Origin: Leuctra nigra
Taxonomy: Eukaryota > Arthropoda > Insecta > Plecoptera > Leuctridae
Reading direction: 5' to 3'
DNA length: 64,000 nucleotides
Assembly (NCBI GenBank): GCA_934045905.1
Contig: OW203762.1
Coordinates: 21,608,345 to 21,672,344 of the forward strand
Positions 13,005 to 25,000 of this stretch are shown piece after piece. The notes below the pieces were generated by a model, which was not told where the DNA came from, made no database searches, and saw only the letters and a list, made by a program, of their open reading frames with translations. A program made the position numbers and the translations under genes. Positions within the stretch are counted from its first letter, which is position 1. Each line of letters starts with the position of its first letter.

Positions 13005-16000
13005 CTGGAAACAACCCGACACACACTTGAAGCGAATTCGTCGTGACAGAGGGTGGGGGCGTTTGTTATTCCAGAGGCAGAGCGATGATATGCATGCACC
13101 GGACGAGAGGGAAATAATGAACTGGAATGAAGCTCAACACTATCACACATTGTCATAAAAACTGACAAACCTGACATTAATATGTAGCTAAATACTCTTG
13201 TTGCACCGTCTGTTTCTGCCGGTGTCAATTCACAAAGTCATAAGGTTTTAAAATGAATAAAATTACATTATATAATGTGAATGATTTTTGTACCTCATTG
13301 TAAATTAATACCATCAAAGCAATGCAGCAGACACATTATGGGATTGATTTTGATTGAAAAAGGTAAATTACGACTGTCATACAAATAGTACATAATTCCG
13401 ATAAACCTGGTGTTTAGACATAAAGAGTACCCAGAAAAAAACACTCCGTGTAAAAAAGGCAGCCAAGTCTCTTTACTTTAAAAAAATTCAACACCGAAAA
13501 GGAGTGATATCAAAAAAGGAGCCAAGTCAATGACATTTCCAAATATTTAATCGTATCTTTGAAATAAAAGTATAAACACCGAGAAATACTTTACAAAAGG
13601 ACTTGGCGCATCGTTTTTTTAAAGACATCATTCTATCCTAAAAGTGGAAAGAAATTTACAAGTAGGTACATTTTCCTCTTTCTATTAGAGCCAGAATCTA
13701 TGAATCAAGCTACTTTTAGTAATGACTATTTTATAGTTTTGTCAATGGCGATAGAAGCATGATTTTATGCTGTAATATATAAGTAATATAAGGGTGAAAG
13801 AATTACATAACAATTGGAAGTGGTGAGAATGTAGGTTTCTTTGGAAAACTTCCATGGAGTCAGGAGTCAGGATCCTCATCAGTGTGTTGTGTCTAATGTC
13901 CGCCCGTCCGATCGGGTAGCTCAGTTGGTAGAGCTCTCGCCCGGCAAGTGAGAGGTCCCAAGTTCGTGCCCCGGTTCGGTCGGATATTTTTCACAACACA
14001 CATCCCTTCATATCAATTGGAAGTGGGCTCATACATATTCTTGCAGTACTGTTAATATGGCGATATTAGACTGGTATCTTTTCATAATTTGATCTTGACT
14101 GAAGGAAATCATGAAACGTTGTCAAATAATTACTAACTAATGGAACACAATTATATATTTTTGAAGTGTCAAGTGTATAAAGTTAAATTTTTTAATAGAA
14201 ATTCAATATGACTGTCTTCTTTGTGAAATGTATTTTTATAAAATGTGTATTAATAGAAATTGTTACATGATGAGAAGGTATAACGCATGAGACTTAATTA
14301 TATTCACCACGAAACAATATTACGAAGATAACTATTGTGTATATTTATAGAAAGCATAGACAACAAGTTTCATAGCGTATATATTCATATAGAAAATATT
14401 TTACAGAAGGTATGTATAATATGTACCTAATTGAAAGATGTTTCCCTATTATTCTAAACATTCAAAATGACGGTTGTATATAAATGGCACATGCTTATGA
14501 ATAGAAAAATGTCTTTAAAAAAACGATGCGCCAAATCCTTTTGTAAAGTATTTCTCGGTGTTTATACTTTTATTTCAAAGATACGATTAAATATTTGGAA
14601 ATGTCATTGACTTGGCTCCTTTTTTGATATCACTCCTTTTCGGTGTTGAATTTTTTTAAAGTAAAGAGACTTGGCTGCCTTTTTTACACGGAGTGTTTTT
14701 TTCTGGGATATCACTTCTTTTGTTAGTTTATTCATACAGCTTGTAGCACAGCTTGTGTCCGTGCAAGAACTTATTTCTTTAAAAAAATACGCCTATGCCG
14801 ATTTGGATACTTAGAAAAGTTGCGTTTGGTATATAAGATTAAAATAATTATCCAAGAAGAATAGCTTTAAGTTTCGTTACAATCGGTCCAGCCGTTTTCG
14901 ATATATGACGTCACTTCCGGTTTTAGCAATGGCGGCCGAAAATAATGTCGTCTTGAATTCATAATTATTACTCCTACACATTTCCAAAATTTGGTTGCAA
15001 TCGGTACAGCCGTTTTTGATATATGACGTCACTTCCGGTTTTAACAATGGCGGCCGAAAATAATGTCGTCTTGAATTCATAATTATTAGTACAACACATT
15101 TCCAAAATTTGGTTGCAATCGGTACAGCCATTTTCGATATATGACGTCACTTCCGGTTTTAACAATGGCGGCCGAAAATAATGTCGTCTTGAATTCATAA
15201 TTATTAGTACAACACATTTCCAAAATTTGATTGCAATCGGTACAGCCATTTTCGATATTTGACGTCACTTCCGGTTTTAACAATGGCGGCCGAAAATAAT
15301 ATCGTCTTGAATTCATAATTATTAGTCCAACACATTTCCAAACTTAGGTTGCAATCGGTACAACCGTTTACGATATATGACGTCACTTCCGGTTTTAAAA
15401 ATGGCCGCCGAGAACACTGCAACCTTGAATTTATAATTATTTACAAAGTACGTTTACTTATATCTATTTTAAAGTATAAAGTGGTGAATTTAGCGTCATT
15501 TAGCATATTTATGACGTCATTTCCGGTATAGGTCATAAAATGTGTGACGTCATTTCCGGTTTCGATATTTGAATCATCAAATATTACTGATTACATAAAG
15601 TTGACCGTCTAAATCGTTTAGCGCTGGTTTTGTTCTAATCTGTTTAGCCGTTTTTGAGACATGATGTCACTTCCGGTTTCAAAATGGCGGCTTCCGGTTG
15701 GTTTTATAACAAGTCAAATGAAATATCAAAAGTACAAACGTTACATAAATATCAAGACAATCGGATCAACAGTTGTTGCTGAAATGCAAATCGATGTATA
15801 TTAAATTTCATGACGTCATTTCCGGTTTATTTAAAATAATGTTCAGTCTTTTGATATTGATAATCCATATAGATGACCGTCTGAAACGATTGGCGCAAAT
15901 TTCGTTCCGATCGGTCCAACCGTTGACGAGATATGACGTCACTTCCGGTTTCAAAATGGCGGCACAAAAAATTCATGGGGACAAGGTTAAATCAGACGCC

Positions 16001-19000
16001 AAAAGTGCACACGTGGTAAAAATGTGAGATCAATCGGTTCAGCCGTTTAGGCTGTGGCCTGTTTACCGGATTTTAGCTCCAGCCTACTACTATGATTACT
16101 GATTATGAAAACCGCCCTAAAACACTGTTTTCACGGCCCTCTAGCGCGCAAAGGGCGTAACCTATTGTTCCCAAATTTGGTATATGTTGTAGGGTGGGCC
16201 ATAGCTCGAAATTAAGATATTTCGCAACAATGTGAGATTTCTCAATTTTAAGATCCAGTAGGCCGAAAATGCCACTTTGATGCTTACAGTAAAAGTGGGT
16301 TTGCTCCAGCCTTTATATGAGAGTGTGCGCGCGCCGTACGACTTGGCTGGCGTGGAGCGACCGCTCCACTAGATAATGTAATGAGTAAATGTCGTCACGG
16401 AGAGATAATCTTCATAATAGCTAATTTCACGTAAAAGTAGCCAATAGCACTTACAACTAGAAATATGGCGCTCTCGCACAATGAATTCAAAACGTAATAT
16501 TTGAAATTATGTTGATGATATTGATAACCAAAATAATATTTGTGTGTGAAACATCGTACAGAAATCTTCATTCAAAATCTGAATTAAATGAAATCATGTG
16601 TAAAAAGAATGTTAATTGCTCGCTCCATCGGAGTCCAGCTTGTCGTTTTTGCTTCTAAATTGTAGTCAATATTTCAATGCGAGATTTGACATTTATAATG
16701 AAAGAATATAAAAGTAAACCAAGTGTTCTATTCATTATTTTTCCTATAGTTTTTAATTTTTTCCACATAATGTTTAAGAAGAGTTATCTAATGTTTTAAA
16801 GCACTCTGCTGCTCCAGAACTGCACTGATTCCGTATATCTTGTTCTATGGCAGTACTTAATTATTACATTACGTATAAGCGTATAAGCAATGTTTCATCG
16901 TTTTTCACCGTCCCATCAGGGGTACTTGAAGAACAAGTACTTGATTGTAACTAAGATAATAACTAACTAGACGTATTCTCTACGTGAAGTCTGAGAGGCA
17001 TTTGGGGTGGTAAACTAAGAAGAATTATCACAAGAGATGCCAGACTCAAGTCTTCGTAGGGAGTGATGACCTAATTACAAGGAGGTGAAGGAGAAACCAA
17101 GACCTATAGAAGGGTTATGAATTAAAAAGATTTCCATTATTATATTTTTGTAGTATAATTTTTTATGGTTTTCCCATAAGAACCTTAAAAGAATATTTTT
17201 CAAAAATAAAACATTGATTGCCAAAATTAACTGTATTTTCATCACAAACGTCACTAAAATTATTTCAACATTAACTATATTCAAAAATCATTGTAAATTT
17301 GAATATATGAACTAATTATCCCTTCTAATATTTAAGTATTGACTAGTATTGAGATCGATGTTTTCATCGAAATAGCGCCCAATAAAAACTAAATTGACAA
17401 TTATCAAAAGTATGAAGTCCAAACATGGTAAAACTTTGATCGCATGGGCTGATTCATCCATATGGATATGTATAAAATATAAAAGAGCAATACTCAAATC
17501 TCGGGCAGTGTAAATAAAACTAAATATTCATTCGATCGAACGCTTTGAAATTGTATTCCCTTACGCAAGTCGTCATTGCGGCACGAACATAATAACATCG
17601 AGTTCAATTAGTTTTCAAAATGATATTGCGAATATAAAAATAAAAGTAATTATATTTATCGCAAGAGACAACAGAATCTAAAGCGAAAATTAGTCGACTG
17701 ACGTAAATCATCGAAGAGCAGTGTGTGGATAGAGTTCGCGGTACGCATGCGCTTTGAACTCCCGCTGCGAATAATTTAGATCGCCCACAGAGAAGTGATT
17801 GGAGAGGATGAACAATGCAGTTAATTCCAGATTATTTCTGTGGCGAACGACGGTCCGATCAATTCCAACTCGTTCGTTTCAAACTGCAAATCAGGCGCTA
17901 ATAGCATTAGACTACTCTTCATGTTGTCAGTTGACTTCGGCGAAATTGCGAACAAATATTGCCTCGCAAAATGCGTGGAAGAATTCGTTGGGAGAGGAAA
18001 ATTGTGATTGGATTTGAAATTCTGGAGCTTTGAATTGAGTATAATTACGAATTCATTCATTTAATAACTATTCATACTATTTGATTAGGCACAAAGTAAA
18101 TAGTTAATGTAATTACTGTTTTTTTCGTACGTTCGGTTTGGATCTTATAGATTAAACTTTATTTTAAAGAGGGATTTGAACAAACCAATGGTCAGAAAGA
18201 TAGAAATGACAACTGTGGCGAGGCCCACTTGCTCTCTAGCAATGTAGATTCAGGGAACGAGATTAATTTTTTTAACTCAAATAACTCAAACGCAAAGAAT
18301 AATTAAAATCAGATTTTTTATTCATCGGATTTTTTTTCTTTAAATTATCTTTTCTTGATTTAAATGAACAAGAAGTGGAGGAGATAATTATGAGACACTT
18401 ACTGCCTTTTATATTAACGTATAAAGAAATTATTTCGTTTTCGACCCGACAAAGAGCCATGTAACCTTGAGTTTGCGGTGTGTTCGTTTGAACTGATACT
18501 GAATAACTTGTTAAAATCATCCAAAATTATGCTTGTTGATATAAATATAAAGCTTTAAAAAATATACATCAATTGATTTAAATCAATTTAATAATTTAAA
18601 TGTTTAATTTGAGTCAAACATTCCCTGCTGATATAAGCTGAAAGCACGATGTATTCGCTGATGCCCAACAGCATCCAGACCACTCGAAGTGCCCGGCAAC
18701 AAACCACCTACTCCGTGATATAAACTCTCATGGATCATCAACTTCGATTCAGCGAACCACCTGACAAAAGCACACCACAATTGATCAGCCATCTATGACA
18801 AGCCGCCAACAAGAGAGGTCACAAAACAATGCTACAATCAAGAGTCTACACTAAAACTGCATAGCATTAGTTGCAGCTTTGTCACGTGGTATGCGATGCG
18901 AGTTCGCTGGCAGAACAATGCATCACATTCACGCAAGATCGATAGTTTGCACATTCATCCAGCGATTCTTCATCAACAATTCAACGAAATCAAGTATATA

Positions 19001-22000
19001 TGCAGTATTTACAGAGCTGACAATACAAGTAATCAGTGTTATTATGATTAAATATGCCGGAATTTTAACCGTTTTGCACGTCCGGTAGAGACAACTGCGT
19101 TTCGCGCTTTGTTTATTTTTCTAAACTGTAAAATGTGCGTTTGATGTCATTTTCCGGGAAATACAATTTTATCTTCCTGACACTCGAATTTATTGTTTTA
19201 GCAATTGTTTTTATTCTTTGTTTGTGGTGAGAGAGAAATCTGTGGTAAATATCTCTAATGGAGGAGCCAGGTTTGGAATACTGCCCGCAGTACATGAGTG
19301 TATTGCGGGTTGCGTTTATGACACCTCCATCAAAATCAGGATAATGTTGATTTACGGTTTAACGCAGTACTAGCTATTTGCTGTGCATGATAACTGCATT
19401 ATTAAAACGCCAACAGGGCCACAAAACATGAAAATGTAATCTCCGATGAGGGTCTGAGCTTGATGGCGAGGTTGCATTTGTTGACGTAAGGCCACCAATA
19501 CACATTATTACATTATTCAATCGCCGTCGCTATTCACCTTTGCCGCTCTCTGGATAGAATAATACTTGTTGTGCCTCTGGATCGAGAATTATTAGCCTCT
19601 GGCAGAGCGAGCGGTCGGAACGCTCTGGGACTTGGGAACGAGAGAACTTCAAGGGAAGGGAGAGTAATCCGAATTTGTGTCGAATTGAAGTTCTTATAAA
19701 AAAAACTTTTTCATATTTTGAAATGATTTCATATTTATTTGATATCTGGAGGCTGTTGAGAAATACGGAAGACCCTCGTTTCTATTATGCTCGATGATTC
19801 GTACAATATTCTTTGGTTGACGTCTGGCTAGTTTATGTAATATCAATATTCATAGCGAAGCGAGCGTTTACCAACAAGAGGTACGTCTCTCTAATCGACT
19901 TGAATATATTTACTTCGCTTGTGAACACCTGCGTCTACGCGCCACTTCTCAAGTGTTACATCACCATCTAGTCTGGACCAATCACTCATCTTCAACCGAT
20001 TTATCTCGTTCACCACGACAACTTCTCATCGCATTCAGAAAGATACTAGACCAGGATGATTATGTTACGAAATAACGACGGGCCACGTAAATGGATTAAC
20101 AAGAGCTCTTTACAATATTCAAAGCTTTGATCATCGTTTTGAAACAGTACATCTTTTCACCTGAACTCGGCTGTAATTACAAAAAAAACTTCATTTAACT
20201 TGTAATTTACCAAAAAACCTAAAAACAGCCATTACAGGTTTTGTCTGCAAATTTATTTCCCTTTGACGGAAAAAGAATGAATTCCACTTTCACTTTTGAC
20301 TCATAGTCGCAACGAGAAATGACGCAAGAGCTACAAAAACATATTGCAGAAACGCTTAATTGCCTTGAGTATTTCTCGGGAATTGCGAGAGCCACAGAGA
20401 AAATTCACAAAGTCTTTTCAAGCCAGGCACCTCCACACAGTTACGGAGATTGAATTTTAACGGGCCGAAAAAGAAACCAATTTTCCAGGGAAAAAGGACA
20501 AAAATTCAAACAAAATATTGTTGTTTACTTTTAAATAACCGTAGCGGTGAAATGGAATTGTTAATTCTGCTCCTGATGGCGATAAACGCTGTCTTTAAAT
20601 CAATTTCATCGCTATAGAGAAAACGTCAAGCTATCCCTCTTTAATAGCCACGTAACATTGTATCTAAGGGACAAGTACAAATTCATGTAAAAACCAAACT
20701 GACCACGGCATAATGGACGGTTATTCTGGCAATTCAGGGACGGCAAAACGGAAAACACATACTCGTAAATCACTTGGCCTAAAATTTGACCCGCAAAATC
20801 TGAATATCATTTGCATAGTAACATTGGGTTCATGGTAACAAGGTGAATAGCTATAGGTATGAGCTGAAGCAGACAAGAGAATAATATGATTTCCACGAGG
20901 CAAAAAAGATGTTTGAACGCGTTACATTTGGTGGGAGTAAAAAGCGTCACTTCTCTTAGTCTAGACGCCACAAGGGAGCTTCAACTTTTAGTACAACTGG
21001 ACGTTAAGCCTGATAGATTAGCTACGATTAAATATTAAGCCCCAGGTTAGCTGAAAGTAAAACAAATTATTTATAGGAAAAGTCCAATCAGGCTGGCGAT
21101 ATATTACGTAATTCTAAATCCAATCTAGTGGAGCGGTCGCTCCACGCCAGCCAAGTCGTACGGCGCGCGCACACTCTCATATAAAGGCTGGAGCAAACCC
21201 ACTTTTACTGTAAGCATCAAAGTGGCATTTTCGGCCTACTGGATCTTAAAATTGAGAAATCTCACATTGTTGCGAAATATCTTAATTTCGAGCTATGGCC
21301 CACCCTACAACATATACTAAATTTGGGAACAATAGGTTACGCCCTTTGCGCGCTAGAGGGCCGTGAAAACTGTGTTTTAGGGCGGTTTTCATAATAATAA
21401 TCTTAGTAGTAGTAGGCTGGAGCTCAAATCCGGTAAACAGGCCACAGCCTAAGCGGCTGAACCGATTGATCTCACATTTTTACCACGTGTGCACTTTTGG
21501 CGTCTGATTTAACCTTGTCCCCATGAATTTTTTGTGCCGCCATTTTGAAACCGGAAGTGACGTCATATCTCGTCAACGGTTGGACCGATCGGAACGAAAT
21601 TTGCGCCAATCGTTTCAGACGGTCATCTATATGGATTATCAATATCAAAAGACTGAACATTATTTTAAATAAACCGGAAATGACGTCATGAAATTTAATA
21701 TACATCGATTTGCATTTCAGCAACAACTGTTGATCCGATTGTCTTGATATTTATGTAACGTTTGTACTTTTGATATTTCATTTGACTTGTTATAAAACCA
21801 ACCGGAAGCCGCCATTTTGAAACCGGAAGTGACATCATGTCTCAAAAACGGCTAAACAGATTAGAACAAAACCAGCGCTAAACGATTTAGACGGTCAACT
21901 TTATGTAATCAGTAATATTTGATGATTCAAATATCGAAACCGGAAATGACGTCACACATTTTATGACCTATACCGGAAATGACGTCATAAATATGCTAAA

Positions 22001-25000
22001 TGACGCTAAATTCACCACTTTATACTTTAAAATAGATATAAGTAAACGTACTTTGTAAATAATTATAAATTCAAGGTTGCAGTGTTCTCGGCGGCCATTT
22101 TTAAAACCGGAAGTGACGTCATATATCGTAAACGGTTGTACCGATTGCAACCTAAGTTTGGAAATGTGTTGGACTAATAATTATGAATTCAAGACGACAT
22201 TATTTTCGGCCGCCATTGTTAAAACCGGAAGTGACGTCAAATATCGAAAATGGCTGTACCGATTGCAATCAAATTTTGGAAATGTGTTGTACTAATAATT
22301 ATGAATTCAAGACGACATTATTTTCGGCCGCCATTGTTAAAACCGGAAGTGACGTCATATATCGAAAATGGCTGTACCGATTGCAACCAAATTTTGGAAA
22401 TGTGTTGTACTAATAATTATGAATTCAAGACGACATTATTTTCGGCCGCCATTGTTAAAACCGGAAGTGACGTCATATATCAAAAACGGCTGTACCGATT
22501 GCAACCAAATTTTGGAAATGTGTAGGAGTAATAATTATGAATTCAAGACGACATTATTTTCGGCCGCCATTGCTAAAACCGGAAGTGACGTCATATATCG
22601 AAAACGGCTGGACCGATTGTAACGAAACTTAAAGCTATTCTTCTTGGATAATTATTTTAATCTTATATACCAAACGCAACTTTTCTAAGTATCCAAATCG
22701 GCATAGGCGTATTTTTTTAAAGAAATAAGTTCTTGCACGGACACAAGCTGTGCTACAAGCTGTATGAATAAACTAACAAAAGAAGTGATATCCCAGAAAA
22801 AAACACTCCGTGTAAAAAAGGCAGCCAAATCTCTTTACTTTAAAAAAATTCAACACCGAAAAGGAGTGATATCAAAAAAGGAGCCAAGTCAATGACATTT
22901 CCAAATATTTAATCGTATCTTTGAAATAAAAGTATAAACACCGAGAAATACTTTACAAAAGGACTTGGCGCATCGTTTTTTTAAAGACATTTTTCTATTC
23001 ATAAGCATGTGCCATTTATATACAACCGTCATTTTGAATGTTTAGAATAATAGGGAAACATCTTTCAATTAGGTACATATTATACATACCTTCTGTAAAA
23101 TATTTTCTATATGAATATATACGCTATGAAACTTGTTGTCTATGCTTTCTATAAATATACACAATAGTAATCTTCGTAATATTGTTTCGTGGTGAATATA
23201 ATTAAGTCTCATGCGTTATACCTTCTCATCATGTAACAATTTCTATTAATACACATTTTATAAAAATACATTTCACAAAGAAGACAGTCATATTGAATTT
23301 CTATTAAAAATTTAACTTTATACACTTGACACTTCAAAAATATATAATTGTGTTCCATTAGTTAGTAATTATTTGACAACGTTTCATGATTTCCTTCAGT
23401 CAAGATCAAATTATGAAAAGATACCAGTCTAATATCGCCATATTAACAGTACTGCAAGAATATGTATGAGCCCACTTCCAATTGATATGAAGGGATGTGT
23501 GTTGTGAAAAATATCCGACCGAACCGGGGCACGAACTTGGGACCTCTCACTTGCCGGGCGAGAGCTCTACCAACTGAGCTACCCGATCGGACGGGCGGAC
23601 ATTAGACACAACACACTGATGAGGATCCTGACTCCTGACTCCATGGAAGTTTTCCAAAGAAACCTACATTCTCACCACTTCCAATTGTTATGTAATTCTT
23701 TCACCCTTATATTGCTTATATATTACAGCATAAAATCATGCTTCTATCGCCATTGACAAAACTATAAAATAGTCATTACTAAAAGTAGCTTGATTCATAG
23801 ATTCTGGCTCTAATAGAAAGAGGAAAATGTACCTACTTGTAAATTTCTTTCCACTTTTAGGATAGAATGATGTCTTTAAAAAAACGATGCGCCAAGTCCT
23901 TTTGTAAAGTATTTCTCGGTGTTTATACTTTTATTTCAAAGATACGATTAAATATTTGGAAATGTCATTGACTTGGCTCCTTTTTTGATATCACTCCTTT
24001 TCGGTGTTGAATTTTTTTAAAGTAAAGAGACTTGGCTGCCTTTTTTACACGGAGTGTTTTTTTCTGGGATACAAATTACATGACTTCAATGCATTATTAA
24101 TTTTTCTTTTAAAACCAATGATCGTGATAAATCATTCCAAGTGGTGGATTATAAAGAGCAATATTTTATTTTCTGCCTCCGCTGAAGTACAATGTATTTG
24201 ACAGTTACATTACAGCTTCCCGGCGGTGCTTTGCAACATCGTCCCTTCCTTCGATCAATTCTTGTCACTTCCTGACTCGGCGCTTTAATTGCTGCCATTT
24301 AAAATAGAATTCTCGAATGAGAAAAACAAGCTCAACTACGGCGAAGTTTGCCACATTGCAAAATGGTGCAATGAAACTCACGTAAACTCGAAACGATTAT
24401 TTACTCTTTTTCAATAAAAACGTGAATGTTAAACCACAGAGAATTAATAAATCCCTGTTACAACTTCGAAATTGAAAAACCATGCAAATTGAATTATTTT
24501 TAAATAAAGTAACATTGTTCGTCAGTAATAGCGAAATAAAATCAAAATAAATGAGATTGCTTTACGGAAGAAAATGTACATTTTTGCAACATTCATGGAA
24601 ATTGAGTTGACAATTCAGTTCAAACCATAATTTCATTTATTTGTATCAATACTCACGACACTAGATCTTGAAATGACTTGCCTCTTCCCAATAAATTCAC
24701 GGAATTTGTGTAATTTACCTGAATTTCGCAACCAACTAAGCATGATATATGACGCCAAACTACTCAAATGCGAATATGATGTGTAATCATGAAATATTAA
24801 CTCATGATTATCGGAAGGAAACTCTATAACTTTCACTTCTGTTTACGGAAGCTCAAATCCTCGGCGTTGCTATTTGATTAGACATCATTCAATCTAATAA
24901 GATTCCTTAATGAGAATGTCGTCGTCGTTCCTAATCAAACATCTTACTTAACTGTCTTTAATGTGTGCGTCTTGAGAAATGTTCGGGTATAGGTACCTCT

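Larger units (their letters stand above)
13430..14707 (+). mobile_element. 1.28-kb sub-element with about 198-bp terminal inverted repeats (left copy)
   Basis: Positions 13430-13627 and 14510-14707 are inverted copies of each other: CCCAGAAAAAAACACTCC at one end, TTTTTTTCTGGG at the other. The sub-element forms the outer end of the arm. At its inner edge it abuts TATCACTTC, and the copy of that edge in the right arm is GATATCCCAG, so the TIR is preceded by TA. No open frame of useful length lies inside, so it is a non-autonomous DNA element by structure. Its interior carries the tRNA-like insert. Confidence 0.85.
13430..16374 (+). mobile_element. Left arm of a giant inverted repeat, about 2.95 kb
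   Basis: This stretch is the near-exact reverse complement of 21123-24068. It runs from CCCAGAAAAAAACACTCC at 13430 to CTCCACTAGAT at 16374, with only scattered single-base and homopolymer differences noticed (estimated about 99% identity, not computed). Internal order: a 1.28-kb sub-element with its own terminal inverted repeats, a 118-bp tandem array, a stretch rich in TGACGTCA-TTCCGG motifs, and an end hairpin. The largest open frames (for example 15773-16027) are low-complexity repeat translations without recognisable domains, so it appears non-autonomous. Confidence 0.93.
21123..24068 (-). mobile_element. Right arm of the giant inverted repeat
   Basis: Reverse complement of the left arm, starting ATCTAGTGGAGCGG at the inner edge and ending TTTTTTTCTGGG at the outer edge. 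The flanks outside differ: the left flank ends GAGTA and the right continues ATACAAAT, which allows a TA target duplication but does not prove one. Differences from the left arm include a small variable AT-rich indel near 21400 and single bases in the sub-element. Confidence 0.93.

Noticed and set aside
12848..13228. 126-codon minus-strand frame with its own ATG
   Set aside because: It overlaps Dpr exon 6 in a different register; the spliced frame gives the expected Dpr ending, this one gives no known domain.
13910..13981. A functional nuclear tRNA-Ala gene
   Set aside because: GGC anticodon, C33, broken T-stem pairs and duplication inside a mobile element argue for a tRNA-derived repeat.
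14877..15422. Overlapping 70-91 codon minus-strand frames with a repeated motif (and mirror copies at 22077-22622)
   Set aside because: Translation of the 118-bp tandem array in the inverted-repeat arms; no domain, and the frames overlap each other.
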